Below, piece after piece: positions 18,121-26,296 of a stretch of 64,000 bases of DNA. The DNA is from Flammeovirgaceae bacterium (GTDB lineage Bacteria > Bacteroidota > Bacteroidia > Cytophagales > Cyclobacteriaceae), in contig JAIYCV010000047.1 of NCBI GenBank assembly GCA_027487845.1, positions 1-64,000 of the forward strand. Direction: 5' to 3'. The notes below the pieces were generated by a model. It worked only from the letters and a program-made list of their open reading frames with translations. It ran no database searches and was not told the DNA's origin. The translations under genes and the position numbers were made by a program. The stretch's first letter is position 1, and every line of letters begins with the position of its first letter.

Positions 18121-20499
18121 ATGAAACTCCGCGGTCGACTTATCTTTTTAACTCTATTTTCTTTTTCACAGCTGTTCGGCCAATCCGATGAAATTAACAC
18201 GCTAGTTAAATCATTCAACAGTTATCAGTCGAAAGTAGCGTATGAAAAAGTGTTTGTTCATACCGACCGGAATTTTTTTGTGACTGGAGAAGTGCTGTGG
18301 CTGAAAGTCTATTGTATGGAAGTAAATAGCAACACACTACTTGACCTTAGCAAGGTAGCTTATGCCGAAATAATGGGCGTTGACAATAAACCAATACTTC
18401 AAACTAAGATTGAGCTTTCGCAAGGAACTGGTTACGGCTCTATTTTTTTACCCGCGTCCATCAACTCAGGTAACTATGTGTTGAGAGTATATACTAACTG
18501 GATGAAAAACTTTAGCTCAGAGTTTTATTTTCATCAATCGCTCACTATCGTTAATCCTTTTAGAAAACTGGAGCCGCAAACAGCTAGCGAACCACCAATC
18601 GACCTCAAATTTTATCCGGAAGGAGGAAGCCTTGTAAAGGGCTTAGCATCTACCGTTGCGTTTAAGGTAACTGATGGGAATGGCAAGAGTCTCAATGCAG
18701 ATGGGGTTATTCTCGCCAATGGGAAGGACACCGTTACGCGCATTACCACGATGCGATTTGGTATGGGCAAATTCAATTTCACCCCCCAACCCAATCACAC
18801 TTACGAAGCAATTATGTTTTCTGAAAAATCAAAACAACGGTTTAGATTGCCGATAGCACTTGACAGCGGCTGCACGGTTCATTTGAGTGAACTTGAGGAT
18901 TCGAAGGTCAAATTAAGTGTTCAAAGTTCCTTCCAGCCTGGCACAACACTTTTTCTTGTGGTACACGCAGAAAGTAACATAAAGGCCGCTAAATCTAACA
19001 TCGTAATTGATGGCAAAGCGCAATTTGTTTTCACTAAAGATCAGTTAGGAAAAGGCCCCATCCATTTTACATTATTTGATACTAATTTAAACCCAATTTG
19101 CGAACGCTTGTATTTTATCAGCTCCAATAACAAAATTGACTTAAATATTATTTCGGATAAGAATAGCTATTATACTAGACAAAAAATTTCGTTGACAATT
19201 GACGCTGTTGGATCGACCCTTTTACCCCACTTTAATGGATCTATTACGGTTCGTTCTTTGGATAGTTTGCTAAAAAGACCTTCTGTCGACATCGCAACGT
19301 TTACTAACCTTGTTTCGGAATTACGGGGCAATATTGAATCACCCGAATTTTACTTAGCTAAAGAAGACGAATTGACAACGCAGGCGTTAGATAATTTAGT
19401 GCTAGTACATGGATGGAGTCGCTATAATTGGAATAAGATACTAACACCCGATGAAGATTCCGTTTTATCCGTCCATCCGCCTGAACTGAGAGGACACCTC
19501 GTAACAGGAAAAATAACCAACAAATTTACAGGTGAACCAATTACAGAAGTGACAACACTGCTGGGTGCACCTAACAAAATCATTCGATCGTATGTTTCCC
19601 AAAGCAATACGGAGGGTAACGTCTATTTCGAAATGAAAGATTTTTTTGACGCACAGCGGATTTTTGTTAGCGTATTAGGAGAACAAAACGACTCGATTAA
19701 GATTCAAATCAACGACCCGTTTTCTGCGGTACTTTCATCGTATAATGCGTTACCCTTTAGATTAAGTCCAGCCAACGAGCAAGCATTGATTCAGAAAAGT
19801 GTAGCTATGCAATCGTTAAGTGTCTTTCAACCCGATTACGTTGGAAAATTTTCTGGTACACAAACCGACAGCACCAATTTTTATGGAAAAGCTGATGAAG
19901 ATTATCTATTGGATGACTACACTAGATTCAAGTCGATGGAAGAAGTGATGAGAGAGTACGTGCCTGGCATATTTATTAAAAAGAAGAAAGATGACTTTAT
20001 CATGCGGGTAGTTAACAAGCCGATCAATAGAGTCTTTGAAAAACCTCCTTTAGTATTGTTAGATGGGGTGCCCGTTTTCAACGCTAATAAATTGATGGAG
20101 TACGATCCCCTAAAAATAAAACGTCTTGAAGTCATGACCAGATTGTACTACGTTGGTGCCCTTGAAGCTAATGGCGTGGTAAGCTTTACCTCATACAAGG
20201 GACTTGCCGAAGGACTAGAAATTGATCCAAACTCTATTTCTTTGGATTACAACGGCCTCCAACTGAAAAAAGAATTCTATTCGCCCGACTATAGCACGGT
20301 TGCCGCAGTTCAAAGCCGGCTTGCCGATTTCAGGGATTTACTTTATTGGAATCCTAGTTTAAGTTTAGAAAAGGATGGAAAAATAACTATTGAGTTCTAT
20401 TCATCCGACAAGACAGGCAAATATGAAATTTTTGTTCAGGGAATTACAAAGGAGGGTAAACCCGCAGTAGGTTATAGCACTTTCACAGTAGTTAAATAG
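18121..20499 (+). CDS. Large secreted protein with MG2-like N-terminus and orphan TonB-receptor plug
   Basis: The 792-residue protein has a signal peptide cleaved after LFGQ. The N-terminal part (about 30-150) has the macroglobulin MG2-like pattern KVFVHTDRNFFVTGEVLWLK and GNYVLRVYTNWM. Further beta domains follow. At about 655-710 it carries a segment like a TonB-receptor plug (PLVLLDGVPVFNANKLMEYD, then EANGVVSFTSYKG), but no barrel follows. It lies 37 bp after the DUF4249 gene and should belong to the same module. It could cap or dock on a receptor; that is inference. Proteins of this build occur widely in Bacteroidota without a known role. Confidence 0.8.
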   Translation: MKLRGRLIFLTLFSFSQLFGQSDEINTLVKSFNSYQSKVAYEKVFVHTDRNFFVTGEVLWLKVYCMEVNSNTLLDLSKVAYAEIMGVDNKPILQTKIELSQGTGYGSIFLPASINSGNYVLRVYTNWMKNFSSEFYFHQSLTIVNPFRKLEPQTASEPPIDLKFYPEGGSLVKGLASTVAFKVTDGNGKSLNADGVILANGKDTVTRITTMRFGMGKFNFTPQPNHTYEAIMFSEKSKQRFRLPIALDSGCTVHLSELEDSKVKLSVQSSFQPGTTLFLVVHAESNIKAAKSNIVIDGKAQFVFTKDQLGKGPIHFTLFDTNLNPICERLYFISSNNKIDLNIISDKNSYYTRQKISLTIDAVGSTLLPHFNGSITVRSLDSLLKRPSVDIATFTNLVSELRGNIESPEFYLAKEDELTTQALDNLVLVHGWSRYNWNKILTPDEDSVLSVHPPELRGHLVTGKITNKFTGEPITEVTTLLGAPNKIIRSYVSQSNTEGNVYFEMKDFFDAQRIFVSVLGEQNDSIKIQINDPFSAVLSSYNALPFRLSPANEQALIQKSVAMQSLSVFQPDYVGKFSGTQTDSTNFYGKADEDYLLDDYTRFKSMEEVMREYVPGIFIKKKKDDFIMRVVNKPINRVFEKPPLVLLDGVPVFNANKLMEYDPLKIKRLEVMTRLYYVGALEANGVVSFTSYKGLAEGLEIDPNSISLDYNGLQLKKEFYSPDYSTVAAVQSRLADFRDLLYWNPSLSLEKDGKITIEFYSSDKTGKYEIFVQGITKEGKPAVGYSTFTVVK

Positions 20500-20566
20500 A
20501 GGCAAAAAATAACTCGTTTATTTTCCGCCCTTTATAAAAAATCGAAAATCTAATTTTGCCTCTTTT
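20498..20566 (+). terminator. Possible long-loop terminator after the orphan-plug gene
   Basis: AGAGGCAAAA at 20498-20507 pairs with TTTTGCCTCT at 20554-20563, a 10-bp stem with a 46-nt loop, followed by a few more T. It overlaps the stop codon. The large loop makes it weaker than a classical terminator, but its position at the end of the module fits. Confidence 0.45.
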
Positions 20567-20696
20567 CTCCCCTTCGTACCAAACACGTAAAGGAGAAATT
20601 TCTTAGTCTTAACAGACGAAATCGCGAAGGCTAAAATAACATCCTCACCGAAGTGCAATTTTCAAAAACTTCGGCTATCAAGATCAAAAAAAACTT

Positions 20697-20725
20697 TTGA
20701 AATAGCTCGCAATCGATTACATTTA
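20697..20725 (+). promoter_or_regulatory. Bacteroidota-type promoter of the GMC oxidoreductase module
   Basis: TTG at 20697-20699, an 18-nt spacer, and TAcaTTTA at 20718-20725 match the -33/-7 consensus of the phylum with one mismatch. Transcription would start near 20732, about 17 nt before the ATG at 20749. Confidence 0.6.
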
Positions 20726-20748
20726 GAAGATCATTCAACTTCTTATGT

Positions 20749-22494
20749 ATGCCTGACTTTCAAATAAAAAAATCTTCTAAAGAATATGATGTGTGCATTG
20801 TTGGCTCTGGGGCTGGCGGGGGAATGGCAGCTTATACCTTAGCTAATGCCGGATTAAAAATTGCCTTGATAGAAGCTGGTCCGTTGTATGATCCAGCTAA
20901 GAATGTCACTCAGCTTAAGTGGCCTTGGGAATCACCACGAAGAGGTGCAGGAACCTTTGAAAGGAGCTTTGGCGATTTTGATGCCGCCTATGGTGGTTGG
21001 GAATTAGAAGGCGAGCCTTACACTCATAAAGATGATACGAAGTTCGATTGGTTTCGAGCGCGTATGGTGGGCGGCAGAACAAACCATTGGGGACGAATTT
21101 CTTTGCGCTTTGGTCCTAATGATTTTAAACACAAAAGTCTTGATGGATTAGGCGAAGACTGGCCAATAAGCTATGAGGATGTGGCACCTTACTATGATAA
21201 GGTGGACAAGCTAATTGGAGTCTTCGGTTCGAAAGAAGGAATCTACAACGAGCCTGATGGAAACTTTTTACCACCGCCAAAACCTCGTCTTCATGAACTT
21301 TTCATAAGGGATGCCGCCACCACTGCGGGTGTTCCCGTAATACCTTCCCGATTATCCATCTTAACTAAAGCATTACCTGATAACAAAGATCGAGGAGCCT
21401 GTTTCTATTGCTCGCAATGCAACAGAGGGTGCACCGTGTATGGCGATTTTTCATCGTCTTCGGTTCTAGTCAAGCCCGCACTAAAGACTGGCAATGTGGA
21501 TATATTTCCGAATGCCATGGCAAGGGAAGTCTTGGTGAGAAAAGATGGCACAGCATCTGGTATTTCTTACGTAAGCAAAGACGACTTACAGGAATATCAA
21601 GTCAATGCAAAAATTGTAATGTTGGCAGCGAGCGCAGGTGAATCTGCCCGACTACTGTTAAATTCCAAATCAGAAGCACACCCCAACGGTCTTGCTAACG
21701 CGAGTAACGTGGTTGGTAAGTACCTTCACGACTCAACTGGGGTTGCCCTTGGAGGTTATTTGCCAAAGCTATTTGATAGAAAGCGCTACAACGAAGATGG
21801 TGTGGGCGGCATGCACGTGTATTCACCGTGGTGGTTAGACAACAAAAAATTAGATTTCCCAAGAGGCTACCATATTGAATATTGGGGCGGTTTGGGGATG
21901 CCCTCATATGGTTTTGGCGGTGGCATTCAAGGTGTAAATGGAAAATTCCCAAGTCCAACTGGTGAAAAGAAAGAAGCTGGAGGTTATGGTGCCGCATTGA
22001 AAAAAGATTACCGTTTCTTTTATGGCGCAAGTGTTGGTATGGCAGGTCGCGGTGAGGCTGTTGCGCGAGAAGATAATTACTGTGAGATTGATCCAACTAC
22101 GGTGGATAAATACGGTATCCCTGTTCTTCGCTTTCATTATAAGTGGAGCGACTTTGAAATTAAACAAGCCAAGCACATGCAAGAAACTTTTCAGGAGATA
22201 ATGCATAAAATGGGTGCTGAAATAACCTGGGGAATTAAAGGTGCCGATGAAAACTACGGACTAGAAGCACCCGGAAGAATCATCCACGAGGTTGGCACCG
22301 TGCGCATGGGTAACGATACTAAAAAATCGGCATTGAATAAGTTTAACCAAGCACATGATTGCAAAAATCTTTTTGTGGTTGATGGCGGAGCGTTTGTTTC
22401 GCAAGCAGATAAAAATCCTACTTGGACGATACTGGCATTGTCGATGCGGGCATCCGAATATATTATTGATGAATTGAAAAAACAGAATATTTAA
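20749..22494 (+). CDS. GMC family FAD-dependent sugar oxidoreductase (large subunit)
   Basis: The 581-residue protein has the FAD-binding Rossmann motif GSGAGGG at 19-25 and the GMC-type GGRTNHWGR at 108-116. The catalytic pair is probably His513 (HEVGTVRMG) and Asn556 (DKNPTWTILAL). Four cysteines at 218, 221, 224 and 228 (CFYCSQCNRGC) could hold an Fe-S cluster, as in FAD-dependent glucose dehydrogenases. It has no signal peptide, whereas the next gene (subunit 3) has one with twin Arg. In this family the small subunit carries the large one through Tat. It is predicted to oxidise a sugar or glycoside in the periplasm. A specific substrate such as a glycoside C3 position is inferred only from neighbours. 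Confidence 0.88.
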   Translation: MPDFQIKKSSKEYDVCIVGSGAGGGMAAYTLANAGLKIALIEAGPLYDPAKNVTQLKWPWESPRRGAGTFERSFGDFDAAYGGWELEGEPYTHKDDTKFDWFRARMVGGRTNHWGRISLRFGPNDFKHKSLDGLGEDWPISYEDVAPYYDKVDKLIGVFGSKEGIYNEPDGNFLPPPKPRLHELFIRDAATTAGVPVIPSRLSILTKALPDNKDRGACFYCSQCNRGCTVYGDFSSSSVLVKPALKTGNVDIFPNAMAREVLVRKDGTASGISYVSKDDLQEYQVNAKIVMLAASAGESARLLLNSKSEAHPNGLANASNVVGKYLHDSTGVALGGYLPKLFDRKRYNEDGVGGMHVYSPWWLDNKKLDFPRGYHIEYWGGLGMPSYGFGGGIQGVNGKFPSPTGEKKEAGGYGAALKKDYRFFYGASVGMAGRGEAVAREDNYCEIDPTTVDKYGIPVLRFHYKWSDFEIKQAKHMQETFQEIMHKMGAEITWGIKGADENYGLEAPGRIIHEVGTVRMGNDTKKSALNKFNQAHDCKNLFVVDGGAFVSQADKNPTWTILALSMRASEYIIDELKKQNI

Positions 22495-22502
22495 CTAGAT
22501 AT

Positions 22503-22546
22503 GAGTATAGAGACATGAGACTGATTTGTCTCAGGTCTCTATACTC
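22503..22546 (+). repeat. Long intercistronic hairpin between GMC and subunit-3 genes
   Basis: Twelve paired bases (22503-22514 with 22535-22546), one A/G mismatch and six more paired bases (22516-22521 with 22528-22533) enclose a 6-nt loop. No T-run follows, so it is not a normal terminator. It may stabilise or process the mRNA and set the ratio of the two subunits. It also argues against an upstream start for the next gene. Confidence 0.75.
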
Positions 22547-22565
22547 TGTTCTAAATACGATCACT

Positions 22566-23225
22566 ATGGACAGAAGAAAATACTTAAAAACTCTTGCCGT
22601 TGGTTCAATCACAACAGGTGCTTTACTTACAGCTTGTGAGCCAGTGCAACCGAAAAATGAATCAGCAGAAAATTCCAACGCTGCTGGGCCAGACAGGCAG
22701 CCAGCAGAACTAGAGCGATACAAAAAACTAACAAGCGAGACGTTTTTCACGGATCATGAAATGGCCACGATTACCATTCTTGTAGATATCATCATCCCTA
22801 AAGATGAAATATCAGGAAGTGCCACGGATGCAAAGGTGCCAGAGTTTATCGAGTTTATAGTTAAAGATATGCCCCATCATAAAACACCTATGCGTGGTGG
22901 ATTGCGTTGGCTTGATCTTCAATGCATGAATCGCTTCAACAATGCCTTTAAAAACTGTTCACCTCAGCAACAAATGGAACTGGTGGATGAGATTGCGTGG
23001 CCCGAAAAAGCAAAACCAAGTATGGGGCAAGGGGTGGCCTTTTTTAATAGACTGCGCGACTTAACAGCCACGGGCTTTTATACCAGCGAAATTGGCATAA
23101 AAGACATCGGTTATGTTGGGAACAAACCCAATCAATGGGATGGGGTTCCGCAGGAAGTATTAGATCAATACGGAGTAAAATATGATGAGCGAACACTTGC
23201 TGAAAGTGTAAAGTTTGAAAGCTAG
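22566..23225 (+). CDS. Gluconate 2-dehydrogenase subunit 3 family protein (small subunit)
   Basis: About 219 residues starting from ATG 22566; an in-frame ATG at 22515 would add 17 residues encoded by the intercistronic hairpin and is less likely. The N-terminus MDRRKYLKTLAVGS has a twin-Arg pair, and a lipobox follows with Cys24 (LLTAC), so it is probably a Tat-exported lipoprotein. The body contains the family pattern FFTDHEMATITILVDIIIPKD and later PHHKTPMRGGLRWLD. Subunit 3 proteins escort GMC dehydrogenases across the membrane and support electron transfer to a quinone or cytochrome. No cytochrome subunit is present in this cluster. Confidence 0.88.
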   Translation: MDRRKYLKTLAVGSITTGALLTACEPVQPKNESAENSNAAGPDRQPAELERYKKLTSETFFTDHEMATITILVDIIIPKDEISGSATDAKVPEFIEFIVKDMPHHKTPMRGGLRWLDLQCMNRFNNAFKNCSPQQQMELVDEIAWPEKAKPSMGQGVAFFNRLRDLTATGFYTSEIGIKDIGYVGNKPNQWDGVPQEVLDQYGVKYDERTLAESVKFES

Positions 23226-23250
23226 AATTCTACCAATTAATAAAAATCTC

Positions 23251-24678
23251 ATGCACAAAAATTCAAGAAGAAATTTTTTAAAGACTGCGGGCCTCGCTGC
23301 AGCCGCGTTTACAATTGTCCCTCGGCATATTTTAGGAAAAGGGTTTGTTGCTCCTAGCGATACACTTTATGTGGCCGGCATAGGTGTTGGCGGTAAGGGT
23401 GAAAGCGATATTGCTATGTTTGCAAAAAGTGGAAAGGCCACCATATCTTTTTTATGTGATGTAGATGACCGCAGGGCTGCAAAAACAGTATCTAATTTCC
23501 CGCAAGCAAAATATTATAAAGATTATCGAAAAATGCTGGAAGCGGAACATAAAAGCATTGATGCTGTTTCTGTCTCTTCTCCCGATCACATGCATGCGGT
23601 GCAAGCTATGGCTGCCATGCAATTAGGTAAACATGTCTACGTTCAAAAGCCATTAACTCACGACATCTTTGAGGCTCGCGCGCTTACGGAAGCAGCGAAG
23701 CAATACAAAATAGTTACCCAAATGGGAAATCAAGGGGCGTCAGGTGATGGTGTAAGGCAACTGCGCGAATGGTACGATGCAGGTACAATTGGAGAAGTTA
23801 GCACTGTATATTGCTGGACTAACCGACCAGTTTGGCCGCAGGGCATTCCATGGTCAGATAAAAAAACAGAAGTGCCCAAAGAACTTGATTGGGATTTATG
23901 GCTAGGCACTGCTCCTAAAAAAGATTATATCGAGAAACTTGTACCATTTAACTGGCGTGGCTGGTGGGATTATGGGACAGGCGCACTAGGTGACATGGCT
24001 TGCCATATTATTGAACCGCCTTTCAGAGTATTAGGGCTCGGTTATCCCACGGAAGTGGAAGCCAGTGTCGGAAGTGTGTATGTTGATGAGTTTAAGAGAG
24101 GTTACTTTCCTGAAAGTTGCCCTCCCTCCTCTCACATTATCATGACCTTTATTAAAAATGGTAAACCCATAAAATTCCATTGGATGGATGGAGGCATTCT
24201 TCCCGAAAGGCCAGAAGAACTAGGGCCAAACGAAATGATGGGTGATGGTGGTAACGGAGTGATGATGGTTGGCAGTAAAGGAAAAATGATGTGTTCAACA
24301 TATGGAGCCAATCCACAATTATTACCTACTTCAAAAACAAAAGAGGTAACGGTGCCCCAAAAGTACAAACGTGTTACGGGCGGCCCAGAGGGGCATTATG
24401 CCCAGTGGGTAGAGGCCTGCTTGGCGGGTTATGGCAAGAATGAACTCTCCTCTCCTTTCGATATTGCAGGACCATTAACCGAAAGTGTTTTAATGGGTAA
24501 CTTAGCGATACGAAGTTACGACATTCGTAAACCACGACCTGGGGGGACACAGGGGCAGTTTGATTATCCCGGAAGGTATATCAAGCTATTGTGGGATGGG
24601 CCAAACATGAGAATCACAAACTTTGATGATGCCAATCAGTTTGTAAAACGAACCTATAGAGAAGGATATAAACTCTAG
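23251..24678 (+). CDS. Tat-exported Gfo/Idh/MocA family oxidoreductase (first copy)
   Basis: About 475 residues from ATG 23251; a start at 23215 would put 12 extra residues before the Tat signal. SRRNFLKTAGLAAAAF is a twin-arginine signal. The Rossmann part has GIGVGGKGESD followed by FLCDVDD. The catalytic element is VQKPLTHD, with Gln in place of the usual Glu of EKP but the Lys kept. FNWRGWWDYGTGALGDMACH is typical of the exported subfamily. Members act on sugars with a tightly bound NAD(H), and some (GH109-like) hydrolyse glycosides. It lies 25 bp after subunit 3, so it probably works on the product of the GMC enzyme. Confidence 0.88.
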   Translation: MHKNSRRNFLKTAGLAAAAFTIVPRHILGKGFVAPSDTLYVAGIGVGGKGESDIAMFAKSGKATISFLCDVDDRRAAKTVSNFPQAKYYKDYRKMLEAEHKSIDAVSVSSPDHMHAVQAMAAMQLGKHVYVQKPLTHDIFEARALTEAAKQYKIVTQMGNQGASGDGVRQLREWYDAGTIGEVSTVYCWTNRPVWPQGIPWSDKKTEVPKELDWDLWLGTAPKKDYIEKLVPFNWRGWWDYGTGALGDMACHIIEPPFRVLGLGYPTEVEASVGSVYVDEFKRGYFPESCPPSSHIIMTFIKNGKPIKFHWMDGGILPERPEELGPNEMMGDGGNGVMMVGSKGKMMCSTYGANPQLLPTSKTKEVTVPQKYKRVTGGPEGHYAQWVEACLAGYGKNELSSPFDIAGPLTESVLMGNLAIRSYDIRKPRPGGTQGQFDYPGRYIKLLWDGPNMRITNFDDANQFVKRTYREGYKL

Positions 24679-24720
24679 ATATTGAATCCTTAATCAAACA
24701 TCACACCTAAGATCTTAACT

Positions 24721-26145
24721 ATGCAAAAGCAATCAAGAAGAAACTTTTTAAAGACAGCGGGGACGGCCGCAGCGGCATTTACCATTTTACCAAGATTTGT
24801 ACTGGGTGGAAATGGGTTTACCCCTCCGAGCGATACTTTATACATTGCAGCAATAGGGGCTGGCGGAAAAGGTGGTGACGATACTTTTGGGTTAGCAAAA
24901 CACCCAAAAGCTAAAATCGCTTTTTTGTGTGACGTAGACGACAGGCAAGCAGCACCTACCCGAAAGAATTTTCCGGACGCCAAATACTTTAGGGACTTCC
25001 GGGAGTTGTTAGATAAAGAAGATAAAAACATAGATGCCGTTTCGGTTACTACTCCCGACCACACACATGCTGTTATTGCAATGGCAGCTATGAAAAGAAA
25101 GAAACATGTTTATTTGCAAAAACCTTTGACACACGATATCTATGAAGCTCGCATGCTTACCGAAGCCGCAAAAAAATACCAAGTAGTAACGCAAATGGGT
25201 AACCAGTTCGCGTCTGCCGATTTTGTGCGCGAAGCTAAGGAGATGGTGGATGCAGGCCTTATTGGAAATGTAACACGTGTTGACACTTGGACGAACCGAC
25301 CAGTATGGCCACAGGGTATTCCGAAACCAACTGGAAACTATGAAGTACCCAAGGAACTTGATTGGGTCTTATGGCTTGGCCCCAATCAAACCATTGACTT
25401 CAATCCTGCATACGTTCCATTTAACTGGCGGGGTTGGTGGCAATTTGGAACCGGAGCACTGGGAGATATGGCGTGCCATATTATGGATGCGGCATTTCGA
25501 ATTCTACCAATTGATTTTCCTACCGAAGTTGAGTGCAGCACCACAACTGCTTGGGAAGACTTTTTTAAAGTGGCCAGCTACAATGACTCCTGTCCTTCGT
25601 CTTCAATAATACATATGAAGTTCCCAAGGAAAGACGGGAAAGGTGATATCAAATTCACTTGGATGGATGGAGGGCTGCTGCCAGAGCGCCCCGAGGAACT
25701 TTTACCTGACGAAACGTTAGGTGATGACGCAGGAGGTTATATTTTCTATGGAACGAAAGGCAAATTGATGGGCAATTATGCAATGAAGCCAGTGTTGCTT
25801 CCCACCAAAAGGATGAAGGAGGTTTCAATTCCTAAACAAACTATCCCAAGAATTAAAGGAGCAGAATGGGGTCACTATACTGAATGGGTAGAAGCATGCT
25901 TACAAGGCTACGGCAAAAAGCAACTAAGCTCTTCTTTTGATTACGCAGGACCTTTTACTGAAGCTGTTTTGATGGGCAATTTAGCAGTAAGAAGCTATCA
26001 ATTACAAAAGACTGCAGCAAATGGTGATATCTCTTATCCGGGTAGAAAGAAACTGCTATGGGATGCAAAAAACATGAAGATTACCAACTTTGATGAGGCA
26101 AATGCCTTCGTTAAAAGAGAGTATAGAAATGGTTGGACACTTTAG
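24721..26145 (+). CDS. Tat-exported Gfo/Idh/MocA family oxidoreductase (second copy)
   Basis: The 474-residue protein is closely similar along its whole length to the preceding gene (twin-Arg SRRNFLKTAG, AIGAGGKGG, FLCDVDDRQA, LQKPLTHD, FNWRGWWQFGTGALGDMACH), so the pair arose by tandem duplication. The catalytic element again reads QKP rather than EKP. It starts 42 bp after the first copy, probably on the same transcript, and is the last gene before two terminators. The copies may differ in substrate or act on successive steps. Known relatives work on keto-sugars or as glycosidases, and the exact reaction is unknown. Confidence 0.88.
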   Translation: MQKQSRRNFLKTAGTAAAAFTILPRFVLGGNGFTPPSDTLYIAAIGAGGKGGDDTFGLAKHPKAKIAFLCDVDDRQAAPTRKNFPDAKYFRDFRELLDKEDKNIDAVSVTTPDHTHAVIAMAAMKRKKHVYLQKPLTHDIYEARMLTEAAKKYQVVTQMGNQFASADFVREAKEMVDAGLIGNVTRVDTWTNRPVWPQGIPKPTGNYEVPKELDWVLWLGPNQTIDFNPAYVPFNWRGWWQFGTGALGDMACHIMDAAFRILPIDFPTEVECSTTTAWEDFFKVASYNDSCPSSSIIHMKFPRKDGKGDIKFTWMDGGLLPERPEELLPDETLGDDAGGYIFYGTKGKLMGNYAMKPVLLPTKRMKEVSIPKQTIPRIKGAEWGHYTEWVEACLQGYGKKQLSSSFDYAGPFTEAVLMGNLAVRSYQLQKTAANGDISYPGRKKLLWDAKNMKITNFDEANAFVKREYRNGWTL

Positions 26146-26157
26146 TTTTCGGTGCTG

Positions 26158-26194
26158 AACTAGATTCCTTGCCTTCTCGGCAAGGAATCTAGTT
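26158..26194 (+). terminator. Very stable hairpin after the sugar-oxidation module
   Basis: A perfect 16-bp stem (26158-26173 with 26179-26194) has a 5-nt loop and is followed only by TTTC. Its position 12 bases after the stop codon suggests termination or 3' end protection of the GMC-Gfo transcript. A second hairpin with a real T-tract follows at 26223. Confidence 0.7.
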
Positions 26195-26222
26195 TCGCGG
26201 TGGGATTAAATCTTTTCAGAAC

Positions 26223-26247
26223 GGCAATTCTATACAATTGCCTTTTT
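26223..26247 (+). terminator. Intrinsic terminator of the sugar-oxidation module
   Basis: GGCAATT at 26223-26229 pairs with AATTGCC at 26236-26242 around a 6-nt loop and is followed by TTTTT. This is a standard rho-independent terminator for plus-strand transcripts. Confidence 0.75.
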
Positions 26248-26296
26248 CGTTGCAACTTGCGCCCGCTTGCCACAAGCTGTTGTTTTTGTGTCGTTT

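Noticed and set aside
21695-22206. Two long minus-strand reading frames (up to 133 codons) inside the GMC gene
   Set aside because: They lie opposite a gene with full family motifs and have no recognisable domain or start signal; they are shadows of its codon pattern.
22515-22565. Upstream start for the subunit-3 gene
   Set aside because: The extra 17 residues are encoded by one arm and the loop of the hairpin and would bury the Tat signal; ATG 22566 gives the normal N-terminus.
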